DNA of 38,758 bases from Bacteroides sp. OM05-12 (GCF_003438995.1 NZ_QSUN01000027.1:1-38758); one strand, 5' to 3'; positions 17,401-25,001 are shown, counted from the first letter of the stretch. Translations and numbers: made by a program. Notes: generated by a model from the sequence alone, not told the origin.

Positions 17401-17569
17401 CCATGCCGTTGGCTTCGGTCATGATTACAACCGTCGGAGCATTCAAATCCGGGAAAACATCCACTTCCGTATGAAAAGCCGTGTAAGTACCTCCCACCAG
17501 CAATAATACTGCCGCAACCAATATCATGAGCCGATTGTGCAGCGAAAAATGAATTATCTTATTCAACAT
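14480..17569 (-). CDS. Heavy-metal RND efflux pump, CzcA/CusA family
   Basis: The protein has 1029 residues, full length for a heavy-metal efflux RND inner membrane pump. It has twelve predicted membrane spans in two sets (first span 13-30, others about 340-540 and 860-1020) and two large periplasmic porter loops. Span 4 carries the proton-relay acids in GSLVDDAIVDVENVWKHL (Asp404, Asp405, Asp409, Glu411), diagnostic of this group rather than drug pumps. It exports a metal cation from cytoplasm and/or periplasm using the proton gradient. Zn/Co/Cd versus Cu/Ag cannot be fixed by eye. It lies between the fusion protein gene (12-base gap) and the channel gene (4-base overlap). Confidence 0.93.
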   Translation of the reverse strand: MLNKIIHFSLHNRLMILVAAVLLLVGGTYTAFHTEVDVFPDLNAPTVVIMTEANGMAAEEVEQLVTFPVETAVNGATNVRRVRSSSTNGFSVVWVEFDWDTDIYLARQIVSEKLSIVGEELPANVGKPTLGPQSSILGELLIIGLTADSTSMLDLRTMADWTIRPRLLSTGGVAQVAVLGGDIKEYQVLLDPARMKHYGVSLAEVMAVTREMNQNANGGVLYEFGNEYIVRGVLSTDQVRELAKSVIKTIDNVPVTLGDIADVQVGSAEPKLGTASEKGKPAVLLTVTKQPNTSTIELTEKLDAALMELQKNLPSDVHISTDVFRQSRFIESSIGNVQKSLYEGAIFVVIVLFLFLANVRTTVISLVTLPLSMVTSILVLHLMGLTINTMSLGGLAIAIGSLVDDAIVDVENVWKHLRENRLKPVEERQNILEVVFNASREVRMPILNSTLIIIVSFVPLFFLTGMEGRMLVPLGIAFIVALFASTVVALTLTPVLCSYLLGKTKGNGIPKEAFVAVWLKKVYGRALEWSLCHKRIILGSTIALFVVALGFFFTLGRSFLPPFNEGSFTINISSLPGISLPESDKMGQRAEELLLSIPEIQTVARKTGRAELDEHALGVNVSEIEAPFELKDRSREELIADVREKLSAITGANIEIGQPISHRIDAMLSGTKANIAIKLFGSDLNRMFAIGNQIKDAISDVQGIADLNVEQQIERPQLKITPKREILAKYGISLPEFSEFVKVNMAGEVVSQVYEDGKSFDLVVRTKDEYRDEIEKVRNLMIDAGNKKVPLHYVANVVSTMGPNTISRENVKRKIVISANTAGRDIRSVVNDIQKRIDSQIKLPEGYHVEYGGQFESEQAASRTLLLTSLMSIVIIFLLLFNEFRSAKQSGIILLNLPLALIGGVFALVLTTGEVSIPAVIGFISLFGIATRNGMLLVSHYNLLREQGLSLKESIIRGSLDRLNPILMTALSSALALIPLALGGSLPGNEIQSPMAKVILGGLLTSTFLNAFIVPIVYLWMNKNKEEKV

Positions 17570-17581
17570 AGCTTTCGGGGA

Positions 17582-18784
17582 TTAATGTTCATGTGAGTGA
17601 GCCGGAATCGCATTGGTAGCTCCGGCCAGTTTCACCTGATAAGCACCTTCAGTCACGACTTTATCACCAGCCTTTAGCCCGGAAAGGATTTGGATTTCTT
17701 TACCGTTATCCGCACCAAGCATCACTTCCTGTTTCTTATATCCTTCCGCATCCAACTGTATATAAATAAAATACAATCCTTGTTCTTCGGTCAATGCAGT
17801 ATGAGGCAGAACCAACACATCCGGCATCGGAGAAGACAAAAGATAGACAGACACATACGAACCGGGAATCACATCTCCACGATTATCGAATTCAAAGGTG
17901 ACAGGGACATAGAAAGAAGACCCACCCGAAGCCTTACCATAAGAAAGGACGCGCCCGCTTAAATCATCCAGACTATATACCTTATTATTATAGGGCGTTT
18001 GGAAATTGGCAGAAGTAATACTCTTCAGATAACCATAATATTTCTCTGAGACTTCAGCACGAAGAAATAAACGCCGATTCTGGGTAATACTCACAAGCGG
18101 TTGTCCAACCGTCACATAATCCCCTTCATTCACCAGACAGCTCTTCACATAGCCTCCCATCGGAGCCGTAACAACTTGTCCTCCGGCTGTCTGATTCTTT
18201 GCAACCGCTTCATAACTGATGCGGGCGTTCTCATAGGTCTGCTTAATGGCATTAAAATCTTTCTCCGAAACAATCTTACTTTCCAATAAACCTTTTGCAC
18301 GTTCATACTCCTTACGGGCAATGTCATAATCGACTTTGGCGCGTTGTACAGGATTGCCATCCATCATATCTTTTGAAGAAAGTACCACCAACGGCATTCC
18401 TTGGCGAACAGGCATACCGTCTGTCACCGGAGATTTGAACGAAACAACGCCGGCCACGTTTGCCACCACTGTTGTTTCATCTCCTTGCGCAGCGAGTATC
18501 TGTCCGCTTGTCGGAATAACCTGATGAAAGGTTTTAGGTTGTATCGTTTCTACTTTAACTCCGGCAGCCTCAGCTTTAGCGACCGGAAAGATAATTTCAT
18601 CCGAATGGGATGCGGCAGCAACTTCTTCTGCATGATTATGCCCTTCTTCCGCGTGATTGTGTCCGGCATGATCGTCCGTATGCTCCGAGTGATCATGTCC
18701 GTCATGATTCTGTTCTTTATCGTGATTATGACAGGAACCTAGGAGGAACATTCCCAAGATTCCCATAAAAATAGTTTTCTTCAT
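17582..18784 (-). CDS. CzcB/CusB membrane fusion lipoprotein with His-rich N-terminus
   Basis: The protein has 400 residues. The lipobox LLGSC (Cys18) is followed by a mobile segment at 19-60 with twelve His residues alternating with Asp, Glu and Asn (HDGHDHSEH, DHAGHNHAEEGHNH). The C-terminus ends AHSHEH. In between are the standard adaptor parts: a barrel-sandwich half (VVANVAGVVSFKSPV), a helical hairpin at about 140-195, the second half (VTAPMGGYVKSCLVNEGDYV) and a beta-barrel. It bridges the RND pump and the TolC-like channel. The His-rich arms probably capture metal in the periplasm; His rather than Met richness hints at zinc-, cobalt- or nickel-like ions (inference). It is 111 bases downstream of the small His/Cys-rich gene. 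Confidence 0.92.
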   Translation of the reverse strand: MKKTIFMGILGMFLLGSCHNHDKEQNHDGHDHSEHTDDHAGHNHAEEGHNHAEEVAAASHSDEIIFPVAKAEAAGVKVETIQPKTFHQVIPTSGQILAAQGDETTVVANVAGVVSFKSPVTDGMPVRQGMPLVVLSSKDMMDGNPVQRAKVDYDIARKEYERAKGLLESKIVSEKDFNAIKQTYENARISYEAVAKNQTAGGQVVTAPMGGYVKSCLVNEGDYVTVGQPLVSITQNRRLFLRAEVSEKYYGYLKSITSANFQTPYNNKVYSLDDLSGRVLSYGKASGGSSFYVPVTFEFDNRGDVIPGSYVSVYLLSSPMPDVLVLPHTALTEEQGLYFIYIQLDAEGYKKQEVMLGADNGKEIQILSGLKAGDKVVTEGAYQVKLAGATNAIPAHSHEH

Positions 18785-18895
18785 TGTTATACTAAATATT
18801 GTAATTGATAAACAGGTAGTATTCTACCATAAAAAGATTACAGTACACAAATGATGATTCAGTAATATACCGGAATACTTCGTTGTAGAAGCATC

Positions 18896-19306
18896 CTAAC
18901 CAATCATCCTAACAATGAAGGGGGGAGCACGCAATCCGACAGCATCCGAAACGTGCCGGCTATGCAGATGTTCGTAATAATAAGAAGTATCGATTAAACA
19001 TTCTTCTTGTAGAAGAGGTAATAAATAGATATCAGTCAATGTGAAAAGCACCGATTCCAAAGTATAATCCGGCACTATGGAGTCGTCCGAATCGGGACGT
19101 GCACAATTGAATTTCGTAACACAGCAGGCTTTGCAGGTAGAGGAGTTATGAGAATCCTGTTCTACAGGTGCCGAACATTCTTTCTCTGTTGCATCATGCT
19201 GCAAGCAAAGTAATCCTTTATGGTGATGATGAGGCAATACAGAAGCGGTCAGCATTATCATGCAGACCATCATCAACAACCATGCTATATTAATTCTTTG
19301 CTTCAT
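18896..19306 (-). CDS. Small His/Cys-rich exported protein leading the metal efflux operon (DUF6769-like)
   Basis: The protein has 136 residues with an N-terminal hydrophobic signal (residues 8-24) directly followed by PHHHHKG (His26-29). Further possible metal ligands are Cys34, His37, Cys44, His53, Cys58, Cys61, Cys62 and Cys68 (TCKACC). The end reads GLRAPPF. It looks like the small proteins that precede CzcB/CusB genes in Bacteroidetes, which I associate with DUF6769, not verified. It is probably periplasmic and may bind or sense the metal handed to the pump. No enzyme motif is visible. It follows a perfect -7 box and appears to be the first gene of the four-gene operon. Confidence 0.72.
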   Translation of the reverse strand: MKQRINIAWLLMMVCMIMLTASVLPHHHHKGLLCLQHDATEKECSAPVEQDSHNSSTCKACCVTKFNCARPDSDDSIVPDYTLESVLFTLTDIYLLPLLQEECLIDTSYYYEHLHSRHVSDAVGLRAPPFIVRMIG

Positions 19307-19325
19307 CGGTTACTTTTTAACGTGA

Positions 19326-19333
19326 CAAAGATA
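19326..19333 (-). promoter_or_regulatory. Candidate -7 box for the metal efflux operon
   Basis: The minus strand reads TATCTTTG, a perfect TAnnTTTG box, 20 bases upstream of the first gene. The leader would be only about 12 bases. The -33 region is pyrimidine-rich without a clear TTTG. No metal-responsive repressor gene is visible nearby. Confidence 0.48.
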
Positions 19334-19378
19334 GTACAAATAATAGAAAAGAAGAATGGATAAATACTGAATTAAGTT

Positions 19379-19414
19379 AAAAAAGCCCCGGAACGATGAT
19401 GTTCCGAGGCTTTT
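19379..19414 (-). terminator. Intrinsic terminator after the M13 peptidase gene
   Basis: Stem arms 19385-19394 (GCCCCGGAAC) and 19401-19410 (GTTCCGAGGC) pair with one mismatch and a 6-base loop. On the minus strand six T residues follow. On the plus strand TTTTC follows, so it may work both ways. Confidence 0.88.
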
Positions 19415-19436
19415 CATCCTATTATAAATCTATTGA

Positions 19437-21476
19437 TTACCAAATAGACACACGTTTCTCAGCAGGCAAGAACATCGGATCCGCCTCGGTAATATTAAAT
19501 GCCTCGTACCATGCACCGATCTGAGGAAGCGCACCGTCAACGCGCCATCTGCCTAAAGAGTGGGGATCACTCTTTGTATAAACACGGATTTGCTCGTCAC
19601 GGATATTTCCCGCCCATACATTTGCATAAGCAAGGAAGAAGCGTTGTTCAGGAGTAAAGCCATCCACAACTCCGAGCGGTTGATCTTTTGTAGCTGTCTT
19701 AAATGCTTGGTAAGATACTTGCAAACCACCATGGTCGGCAATATTCTCGCCCAATGTCAAAGAACCGTTCGCATACAATCCCGGTAAAACTTCGATACTG
19801 TCGAAGAAATTCACCATCACCTGTGCACGCTTATTGAAACGTTCAGCATCTTCTGCCGTCCACCAGTCTTTCAAATTACCGTCTTTATCAAATTGACGTC
19901 CCTGATCATCGAATCCGTGTGTCATCTCATGACCAATTACCACACCGATTGCACCGTAATTGAAAGCATCGTCAGCATTCATATCGAAGAACGGATATTG
20001 AAGGATACCTGCCGGGAAGCAAATTTCATTCGTAGTCGGATTATAGTATGCATTCACCGTTTGAGGAGTCATACCCCATTCGTCTTTATCCACCGGTTTG
20101 CCGGCCTTATCCAACATATAATCATACTCAAACTGAGTAGCACGCTCAATATTAGCCCAGTAAGAATCATTCTTATCAATATTCAAAGCCGTATAATCTC
20201 TCCATTTATCAGGATAACCTACCTTTACGTAGAATGTATTCAACTTCTCCATAGCCTTAGTCTTAGTTGAATCTCCCATCCATTCAAGGTTCTGGATACG
20301 TTCGCCCAGTGCTGTTTGAAGATTCTTCACCAGCTTCACCATACGGTCTTTTGCTTCTGCCGGGAAATATTTCTGAACATACATTTGTCCTACAGCTTCG
20401 CCCAAAACTCCGTCAACAATACCTACGGCGCGTTTCCAACGAGGTCTTTGCTCTTTCTTACCTGAAAGCACTTTTCCATAGAACTCAAAGTTCTGGTTCT
20501 CAAAGTCATCATTCAAATAAGATGCAGCTGTGTCAATCAACTTCCATTGCATATAAGCAATCTGATCTTCCAGAGCAACCGTATTAATAATACTTTCCAC
20601 TTCCTTCACCGGTTCAATCTGTGAAACGCTTAATTCTTTCACATCCTTCAAACCGATGGTACTGAAATAAACATCCCAGTCAATGCCCGGAATTTCTTTC
20701 TTCAGTTCATCCAAACTCATTTTATGATAATTGGCATGCGGATCACGTTGTTCTACAGCACTGAAAGATGCCTTCGCAATACGAGTTTCAATCATCATGA
20801 CAGCTTCAGCGTTTTTCTTGGCCTGCTCCGGAGTAAAGCCTGCCAATTCAAACATTTTGGCGATATGTTCCTGGTACTTGTCACGAATTTCTTTCGTATG
20901 AGCATCATCTTCCAAATAATATTCTTTTTCACCGAGCCCGATACCGCTTTGATAAGTCTGTACCAAATTCATTGTACTATTCATTGGGTCGGCACCGATA
21001 TATAAAGCAAAGTATACATCCAAACCTTTGCGGCGAAGTTCAGCCATCAATTTAGAAAGTTCAGCCTTATCCTTTACAGAGGCAATCATTTCCAGTTCGG
21101 CCTGAATCGGAGTCATTCCATCGGCATTACGTTTAACACTATCCATGGCCATACCGTACAAATCACCGATCTTTTGTGCTACGGTTCCTTGTTCATTCTG
21201 CTTCTTAGCCAATTCTTCTATCAAACCTCTCAACTGCTCACGGTTGTTTTCCGCCAGCATATCGAAAGAACCGAAACGAGAATACTCATCCGTCAAAGGA
21301 TGATTCTTCATCCACCCTCCACATGCATACTGATAAAAGTTGGTTCCCGGCAATGCCGTTGTGTCAAGGTTAGCTAGGTCAATACCTGCGGACATAGCCG
21401 CTTCTTTTTTGCTATTGCAGCCCGTTGCAGCCATCAAAGCAAATGCCATAATAGGCAAATAATACTTCATCTTCAT
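19437..21476 (-). CDS. M13 (neprilysin/PepO) family zinc metallopeptidase lipoprotein
   Basis: The protein has 679 residues from the ATG at 21476. The frame extends upstream to a TTG inside the preceding gene, but the ATG at 21476 gives a proper lipoprotein signal (ATGC, Cys20) and begins 10 bases after the ABC-F stop, so I use it. The catalytic domain has VVIGHEMTHGFDDQG with HExxH at about 516-520 and the third zinc ligand in ENIADHGG (Glu about 577). NAYYNPTTNEICFPAGIL is the M13 substrate-binding motif. It cleaves oligopeptides in the periplasm or at the outer membrane. The protein ends VSIW; a C-terminal Trp is usual in this family. It is probably co-transcribed with the ABC-F gene and ends at a strong terminator. 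Confidence 0.93.
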   Translation of the reverse strand: MKMKYYLPIMAFALMAATGCNSKKEAAMSAGIDLANLDTTALPGTNFYQYACGGWMKNHPLTDEYSRFGSFDMLAENNREQLRGLIEELAKKQNEQGTVAQKIGDLYGMAMDSVKRNADGMTPIQAELEMIASVKDKAELSKLMAELRRKGLDVYFALYIGADPMNSTMNLVQTYQSGIGLGEKEYYLEDDAHTKEIRDKYQEHIAKMFELAGFTPEQAKKNAEAVMMIETRIAKASFSAVEQRDPHANYHKMSLDELKKEIPGIDWDVYFSTIGLKDVKELSVSQIEPVKEVESIINTVALEDQIAYMQWKLIDTAASYLNDDFENQNFEFYGKVLSGKKEQRPRWKRAVGIVDGVLGEAVGQMYVQKYFPAEAKDRMVKLVKNLQTALGERIQNLEWMGDSTKTKAMEKLNTFYVKVGYPDKWRDYTALNIDKNDSYWANIERATQFEYDYMLDKAGKPVDKDEWGMTPQTVNAYYNPTTNEICFPAGILQYPFFDMNADDAFNYGAIGVVIGHEMTHGFDDQGRQFDKDGNLKDWWTAEDAERFNKRAQVMVNFFDSIEVLPGLYANGSLTLGENIADHGGLQVSYQAFKTATKDQPLGVVDGFTPEQRFFLAYANVWAGNIRDEQIRVYTKSDPHSLGRWRVDGALPQIGAWYEAFNITEADPMFLPAEKRVSIW

Positions 21477-21486
21477 ACTGTATAAA

Positions 21487-23436
21487 TTAATTAGTATTCT
21501 GTAGTTCTTCCAATTCCATAGATGTGTTTTCCCATTCTTCAACCACCATGTTCATTTGCTTTTTTAATTGTTGGTGTTGTTCATAAAGCGACATATCCGA
21601 GGCACCTTCGGGGGTTGTCATCTGTTCTTCCACAACAGCTATTTTCTTTTCCAAAACTTCTATTTCCTTTTCACAATCCGAAACTTGCTTTTCCAGCTTA
21701 CGGAGTTTCTTATTCAGCTCTTTTTGCGCCTCGTAAGACAATTTATTCTCACTTACCTGAGCAGGTTCGTCATTCTGCGCCGTAGGAGATTCCGATAATT
21801 CCGGCTTACGCTGCAACTCATTCAGATTTTCTATTTTCTTCTTCTGCAAGAAATCATAGATACCTCCCAAATGTTCTTTTACCACGCCGCCACCAAACTC
21901 ATAGACTTTGGTTACCAATCCATCCAGGAAATCACGGTCGTGGGAAACGACGATAACCGTTCCCTCAAACTCACGGATAGCGTCTTTCAGCACATCTTTC
22001 GAACGCATATCCAAATGGTTGGTAGGCTCATCCAATATCAACAGGTTGACCGGTTCGAGCAATAGTTTTATCATTGCCAGACGACTGCGCTCTCCTCCGG
22101 AAAGCACCTTCACTTTCTTGTCGGAGGCTTCACCGCCAAACATGAAAGCACCGAGTATATCACGTATTTTCGTACGAATGTCTCCCTGAGCCACATAATC
22201 AATCGTATCAAATACCGTCAGATTCTCATCCAGCAGTTGTGCTTGATTCTGGGCAAAGTATCCTATCATCACGTTATGACCTATCGTAAGTTTACCTTCA
22301 TAGTCAATCTCTCCCATGATACATTTCACCAAGGTAGATTTACCCTCACCGTTCTTTCCGACAAAAGCCACCTTTTCCCCACGATTAATCGTCAGGTCTA
22401 CATCATGAAATACGACATGATTACCATAGGCTTTCTTCAAATTCTCAGCAATGACCGGATAGCTGCCTGAACGCGGAGCGGGAGGAAACTTCAACCTCAA
22501 GGCCGAATTGTCTTCTTCATCCACTTCTATCGGGACAATCTTTTCCAATTGCTTGATACGGCTTTGCACTTGCACGGCTTTTGTAGCCTTATAACGGAAT
22601 CTTTCTATAAAGTCCTCCGTATCCTGTATCTGTTTCTGCTGATTTTCGTAGGCACGCAACTGTTGCTCCCTGCGTTCTTTTCTCAGAACAACAAACTGGT
22701 CATAAGCAACTTTATAATCATATATCCTCCGACAATTTATCTCTATGGTACGTGTCGTCACGTTATTGATGAATGCACGGTCGTGAGATACCAGAACAAC
22801 AGCATTGGCACTGCTCTTCAGGAAGTTTTCCAACCACTGGATAGACTCTATGTCAAGATGATTGGTAGGCTCATCCAATAAAAGCACATCAGGACGACGA
22901 AGCAACAGTTTGGCCAATTCGATACGCATACGCCATCCTCCGCTGAATTCGGAAGTGGAACGGTCAAAATCTTCCCGCTTAAAGCCTAGCCCCATCAAGG
23001 TGCGCTCTATTTCCGCACGGTAGTTGGTGCCTCCCATCATCAGGAAACGTTCGTTTTCATGCGTAAAGCGATCGATCAGTTTATGATAGCTTTCAGAATC
23101 GTAATCCGTTCTTTCGGCAAGCTCCTGATTCATCCGTTGAATCCCGGCCTGTAATTCGAAAATATGTTCAAATGCCAATTCCGCCTCTTCCATTACGGTG
23201 TGTTCATCACTAAGAATCATCACCTGAGGCAAATAACCGATAGTAATATCCTTTGGCACAGCCACATTGCCCGAAGTAGGCAATTGCATTCCCGCCAATA
23301 TTTTAAGCATAGTAGACTTCCCCGCCCCATTCTTCCCGACTAAGGCGATGCGGTCTCTTTTATTTATAACGAACGTAACCTCTTCCAAAAGAGGGGTCGC
23401 ACTGAATTCCACATATAAATTTTCTACTGAAATCAT
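21487..23436 (-). CDS. ABC-F ATPase (Uup/YdiF-like), ribosome-associated
   Basis: The protein has 649 residues with two ABC domains and no membrane spans. The first has Walker A GKNGAGKST (34-42), signature FSGGWRMR and Walker B LLLDEPTNHLD. The second has GKNGEGKST, LSGGERSR and LILDEPTNHLD. Between them is the charged linker typical of ABC-F factors (ERREQQLRAYENQQKQIQDT). The end, about 545-645, is a Lys/Glu-rich coiled coil as in Uup and YdiF. ABC-F proteins act on the ribosome, resolving stalls or conferring antibiotic protection; the long coiled C-terminus favours a housekeeping role. A -7 box lies upstream and the M13 peptidase gene follows after 10 bases. Confidence 0.93.
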   Translation of the reverse strand: MISVENLYVEFSATPLLEEVTFVINKRDRIALVGKNGAGKSTMLKILAGMQLPTSGNVAVPKDITIGYLPQVMILSDEHTVMEEAELAFEHIFELQAGIQRMNQELAERTDYDSESYHKLIDRFTHENERFLMMGGTNYRAEIERTLMGLGFKREDFDRSTSEFSGGWRMRIELAKLLLRRPDVLLLDEPTNHLDIESIQWLENFLKSSANAVVLVSHDRAFINNVTTRTIEINCRRIYDYKVAYDQFVVLRKERREQQLRAYENQQKQIQDTEDFIERFRYKATKAVQVQSRIKQLEKIVPIEVDEEDNSALRLKFPPAPRSGSYPVIAENLKKAYGNHVVFHDVDLTINRGEKVAFVGKNGEGKSTLVKCIMGEIDYEGKLTIGHNVMIGYFAQNQAQLLDENLTVFDTIDYVAQGDIRTKIRDILGAFMFGGEASDKKVKVLSGGERSRLAMIKLLLEPVNLLILDEPTNHLDMRSKDVLKDAIREFEGTVIVVSHDRDFLDGLVTKVYEFGGGVVKEHLGGIYDFLQKKKIENLNELQRKPELSESPTAQNDEPAQVSENKLSYEAQKELNKKLRKLEKQVSDCEKEIEVLEKKIAVVEEQMTTPEGASDMSLYEQHQQLKKQMNMVVEEWENTSMELEELQNTN

Positions 23437-23472
23437 CGTAGTTCAATCATCGTTCAAATCTTATCAAGTTTG

Positions 23473-23480
23473 CAAATATA
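23473..23480 (-). promoter_or_regulatory. Candidate -7 box for the ABC-F/M13 operon
   Basis: The minus strand reads TATATTTG, a perfect TAnnTTTG box, 37 bases upstream of the ABC-F start, for a leader of about 30 bases. The -33 element is imperfect. Confidence 0.5.
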
Positions 23481-23648
23481 TACATTAATGATGAGAAACG
23501 ATGAAATTATGACAAAAAAAGGGGGAGTATCAGCCTAAATATTTAAGTTTTCCTACCATAATGAAAATTGCCTCAAATTTAAATGCTTTAAGACTTTACG
23601 AGTATTTTCTTAAATCGTGTTATAAAACATATTTTCTTAGCATATTTA

Positions 23649-23679
23649 TTTGGAGAATTGCGAAAAAGCCGTACCTTTG
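23649..23679 (+). promoter_or_regulatory. Consensus Bacteroides promoter of an intergenic small RNA
   Basis: TTTG (23649-23652), a 19-base spacer and TACCTTTG (23672-23679) match the Bacteroidetes primary sigma factor consensus in both boxes and in spacing. It is the best promoter in the window, yet no protein gene follows. It points at the terminator at 23723-23747. The 170 bases between it and the opposing ABC-F box show nothing else. Confidence 0.75.
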
Positions 23680-23685
23680 CAATGT

Positions 23686-23747
23686 GTTTTTCATAGTATT
23701 AGATTTAAGGTTAACAAAGGTTGGAGTACAGCGGTACTCCTTTTTTT
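23686..23747 (+). ncRNA. Putative small RNA, about 60 nt
   Basis: The unit is defined by a consensus promoter ending at 23679 and an intrinsic terminator ending at 23747; the first base is estimated from promoter geometry. The body contains TTAGATTTAAGGTTAACAAA and a repeated AAGGTT, ending in a GC-rich hairpin. I have the impression that Bacteroides genomes hold several intergenic elements with this body and different end hairpins, which would make it one of a paralogous small-RNA family; I cannot confirm this. Alternatively it is an attenuated leader, but no sensible gene follows on this strand. Confidence 0.6.
23723..23747 (+). terminator. Intrinsic terminator of the small RNA
   Basis: GGAGTAC (23723-23729), loop AGCG and GTACTCC (23734-23740) form a perfect 7-bp stem directly followed by seven T residues. 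Confidence 0.88.
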
Positions 23748-23834
23748 ATGCCTTATCGTAAACAATTTACCTTCCGACAAATACCAATCTCATCTTTTGC
23801 AAAGTAATATGTATGCCGTTGATCGGTTCATAGT

Positions 23835-23926
23835 AATCTTTTCACAACTATGACGCATTCGTTCCACGTATATGGAACGTTCGCCCCACAGTAGTGAAAC
23901 GATCGACCCACGACCGTGAAAAGATT
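23835..23926. repeat. Four tandem 22-bp dyad-symmetric units within a larger inverted repeat
   Basis: Units 23836-23857, 23858-23879, 23880-23901 and 23902-23923 align without gaps. Each has CAC at positions 8-10 and RTG at 15-17, a CAC-N4-RTG dyad, with WTC at the front and usually AAMG at the end. The second unit is a 7-bp-arm palindrome CGTTCCA/TGGAACG (23860-23866, 23873-23879). The whole is bounded by AATCTTTTCAC (23835-23845) and its exact complement GTGAAAAGATT (23916-23926). The 22-bp period is about two helical turns, as in an operator array; a structural intergenic repeat family is the alternative. No gene is seen from 23927 to 24002. Confidence 0.75.
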
Positions 23927-24002
23927 AATGAGTCAATAGTTTCACATCAGTTCATCAAGGCAATTACATTAATTCACGAGGAAGAAACAAACAAATCTAT
24001 AT

Positions 24003-24045
24003 AAAAAAAGCTGTGAAAGCAACCTACCCTTGTTGCCTCCACAGC
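24003..24045 (-). terminator. Intrinsic terminator of the nucleotidyltransferase gene
   Basis: On the minus strand GCTGTG-GAG-GCAAC pairs with GTTGC-TTT-CACAGC around an 8-base loop, with an internal 3x3 bulge, followed by seven T residues. It lies about 55 bases after the stop. Confidence 0.88.
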
Positions 24046-24098
24046 CTGACTATCGATTAGTGTTATCCCCCCTGAAAAGAGGATAACAGGTATATCCA

Positions 24099-25001
24099 TT
24101 AAAATAACTTAGCGGGATATTCGCCGGCGTCTACTAAAGCCTGAATCTTATCTACGACAGATTGACGATCGGCAGCATAGGTCACACCAAACCATTTGGC
24201 AGTGGTATCCAACACTTTCACTCTTGCTGTACCATCGTTTATCAATTTGTTGACCATCAAAGGAATGTAGTACTCAGCTTTCAGGTTTTCACGATTTTCC
24301 TTCAGGAATTCCACGAAATAATCTTCCGAATACTTGAAATAGTCAGGAGTAAATCCCCACATGTTCATAGAAACCGGCGTATTATCTTCGATAGCTACCC
24401 ATTCGCCCTTTTCATCTTTGTAACAAACAGGACCGTTGACGCGCATAATCTCGGTACGTTCTACAACAGTCGTCAGGTATCCTCCTTCATTTGTTCCGCA
24501 AATGCCACGAGCCACAGAGCCGCTTTCAGACAAAGTATTGCCTACACGATAACCTACCATGCAATAATCATTTTTCTTTCCGTCCATCTCACTTAATGCC
24601 TTTCCAAGCACCGCAAAGCTATCACGTCCGTAGAAATCATCTGCATTGATAACGGCAAACGGTTCTTTGATAACGTCTTTACCCATTAATACAGCGTGAT
24701 TCGTTCCCCAAGGTTTCGTTCTTCCTTCCGGACAGGTAAATCCCGCAGGCAGATCGTCGATAGATTGGAATACCAATTCTACCGGAATATGGTTTTCATA
24801 TTTACTGATAATTTTATTACGGAAATCGTTTTCGAAGTCTTTACGGATAACAAATACCAATTTCCCAAATCCACCGCGTATTGCGTCGAAGATTGAATAA
24901 TCCATAATTGTTTCTCCGTTAGGACCCAGCCCGTCTAATTGTTTCAAACCACCATAACGACTTCCCATTCCGGCCGCCAGTACAAATAATGTAGGTTTCA
25001 T
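24099..25001 (-). CDS. Sugar-1-phosphate nucleotidyltransferase family protein
   Basis: The protein has 300 residues of the NTP_transferase fold. The N-terminal nucleotide-binding loop is LAAGMGSRYGGLKQLDGLGP (8-27) and the metal-binding acids are in VINADDFYG (about 117-125). It is cytoplasmic. Proteins of this type join a nucleotide to a sugar or similar phosphate. The G-x-G-S/T-R loop lacks the longer C-terminal domain of GlmU or the tetramer motifs of RmlA, so the exact substrate is not fixed. Bacteroides copies are usually named only nucleotidyltransferase. It has its own good promoter, which overlaps the end of tamL, and its own terminator, so it is probably monocistronic. Confidence 0.85.
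   Translation of the reverse strand: MKPTLFVLAAGMGSRYGGLKQLDGLGPNGETIMDYSIFDAIRGGFGKLVFVIRKDFENDFRNKIISKYENHIPVELVFQSIDDLPAGFTCPEGRTKPWGTNHAVLMGKDVIKEPFAVINADDFYGRDSFAVLGKALSEMDGKKNDYCMVGYRVGNTLSESGSVARGICGTNEGGYLTTVVERTEIMRVNGPVCYKDEKGEWVAIEDNTPVSMNMWGFTPDYFKYSEDYFVEFLKENRENLKAEYYIPLMVNKLINDGTARVKVLDTTAKWFGVTYAADRQSVVDKIQALVDAGEYPAKLF

Noticed and set aside
13305..17569. Multidrug rather than metal RND pump
   Set aside because: The acid cluster in span 4 (VDDAIVDVEN) and the His-rich adaptor fit the heavy-metal family, not AcrB-type drug pumps.
18815..18828. Short palindrome GGTAG-TATT-CTACC upstream of the fusion protein gene
   Set aside because: The arms are only 5 bp with no U-tract; too weak to call an attenuator or operator.
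23561..23853. Two overlapping short plus-strand frames (66 and 67 codons) in the intergenic region
   Set aside because: They run through a consensus promoter and a perfect terminator, so they would not be translated from that unit; no signal or motif is present.
23835..23926. CRISPR-like array
   Set aside because: The 22-bp units are contiguous without unique spacers, are internally palindromic, and no cas genes are present.
24162..24596. Plus-strand open frame of 144 codons over the nucleotidyltransferase
   Set aside because: Antisense shadow; no promoter, start signal or recognisable domain.
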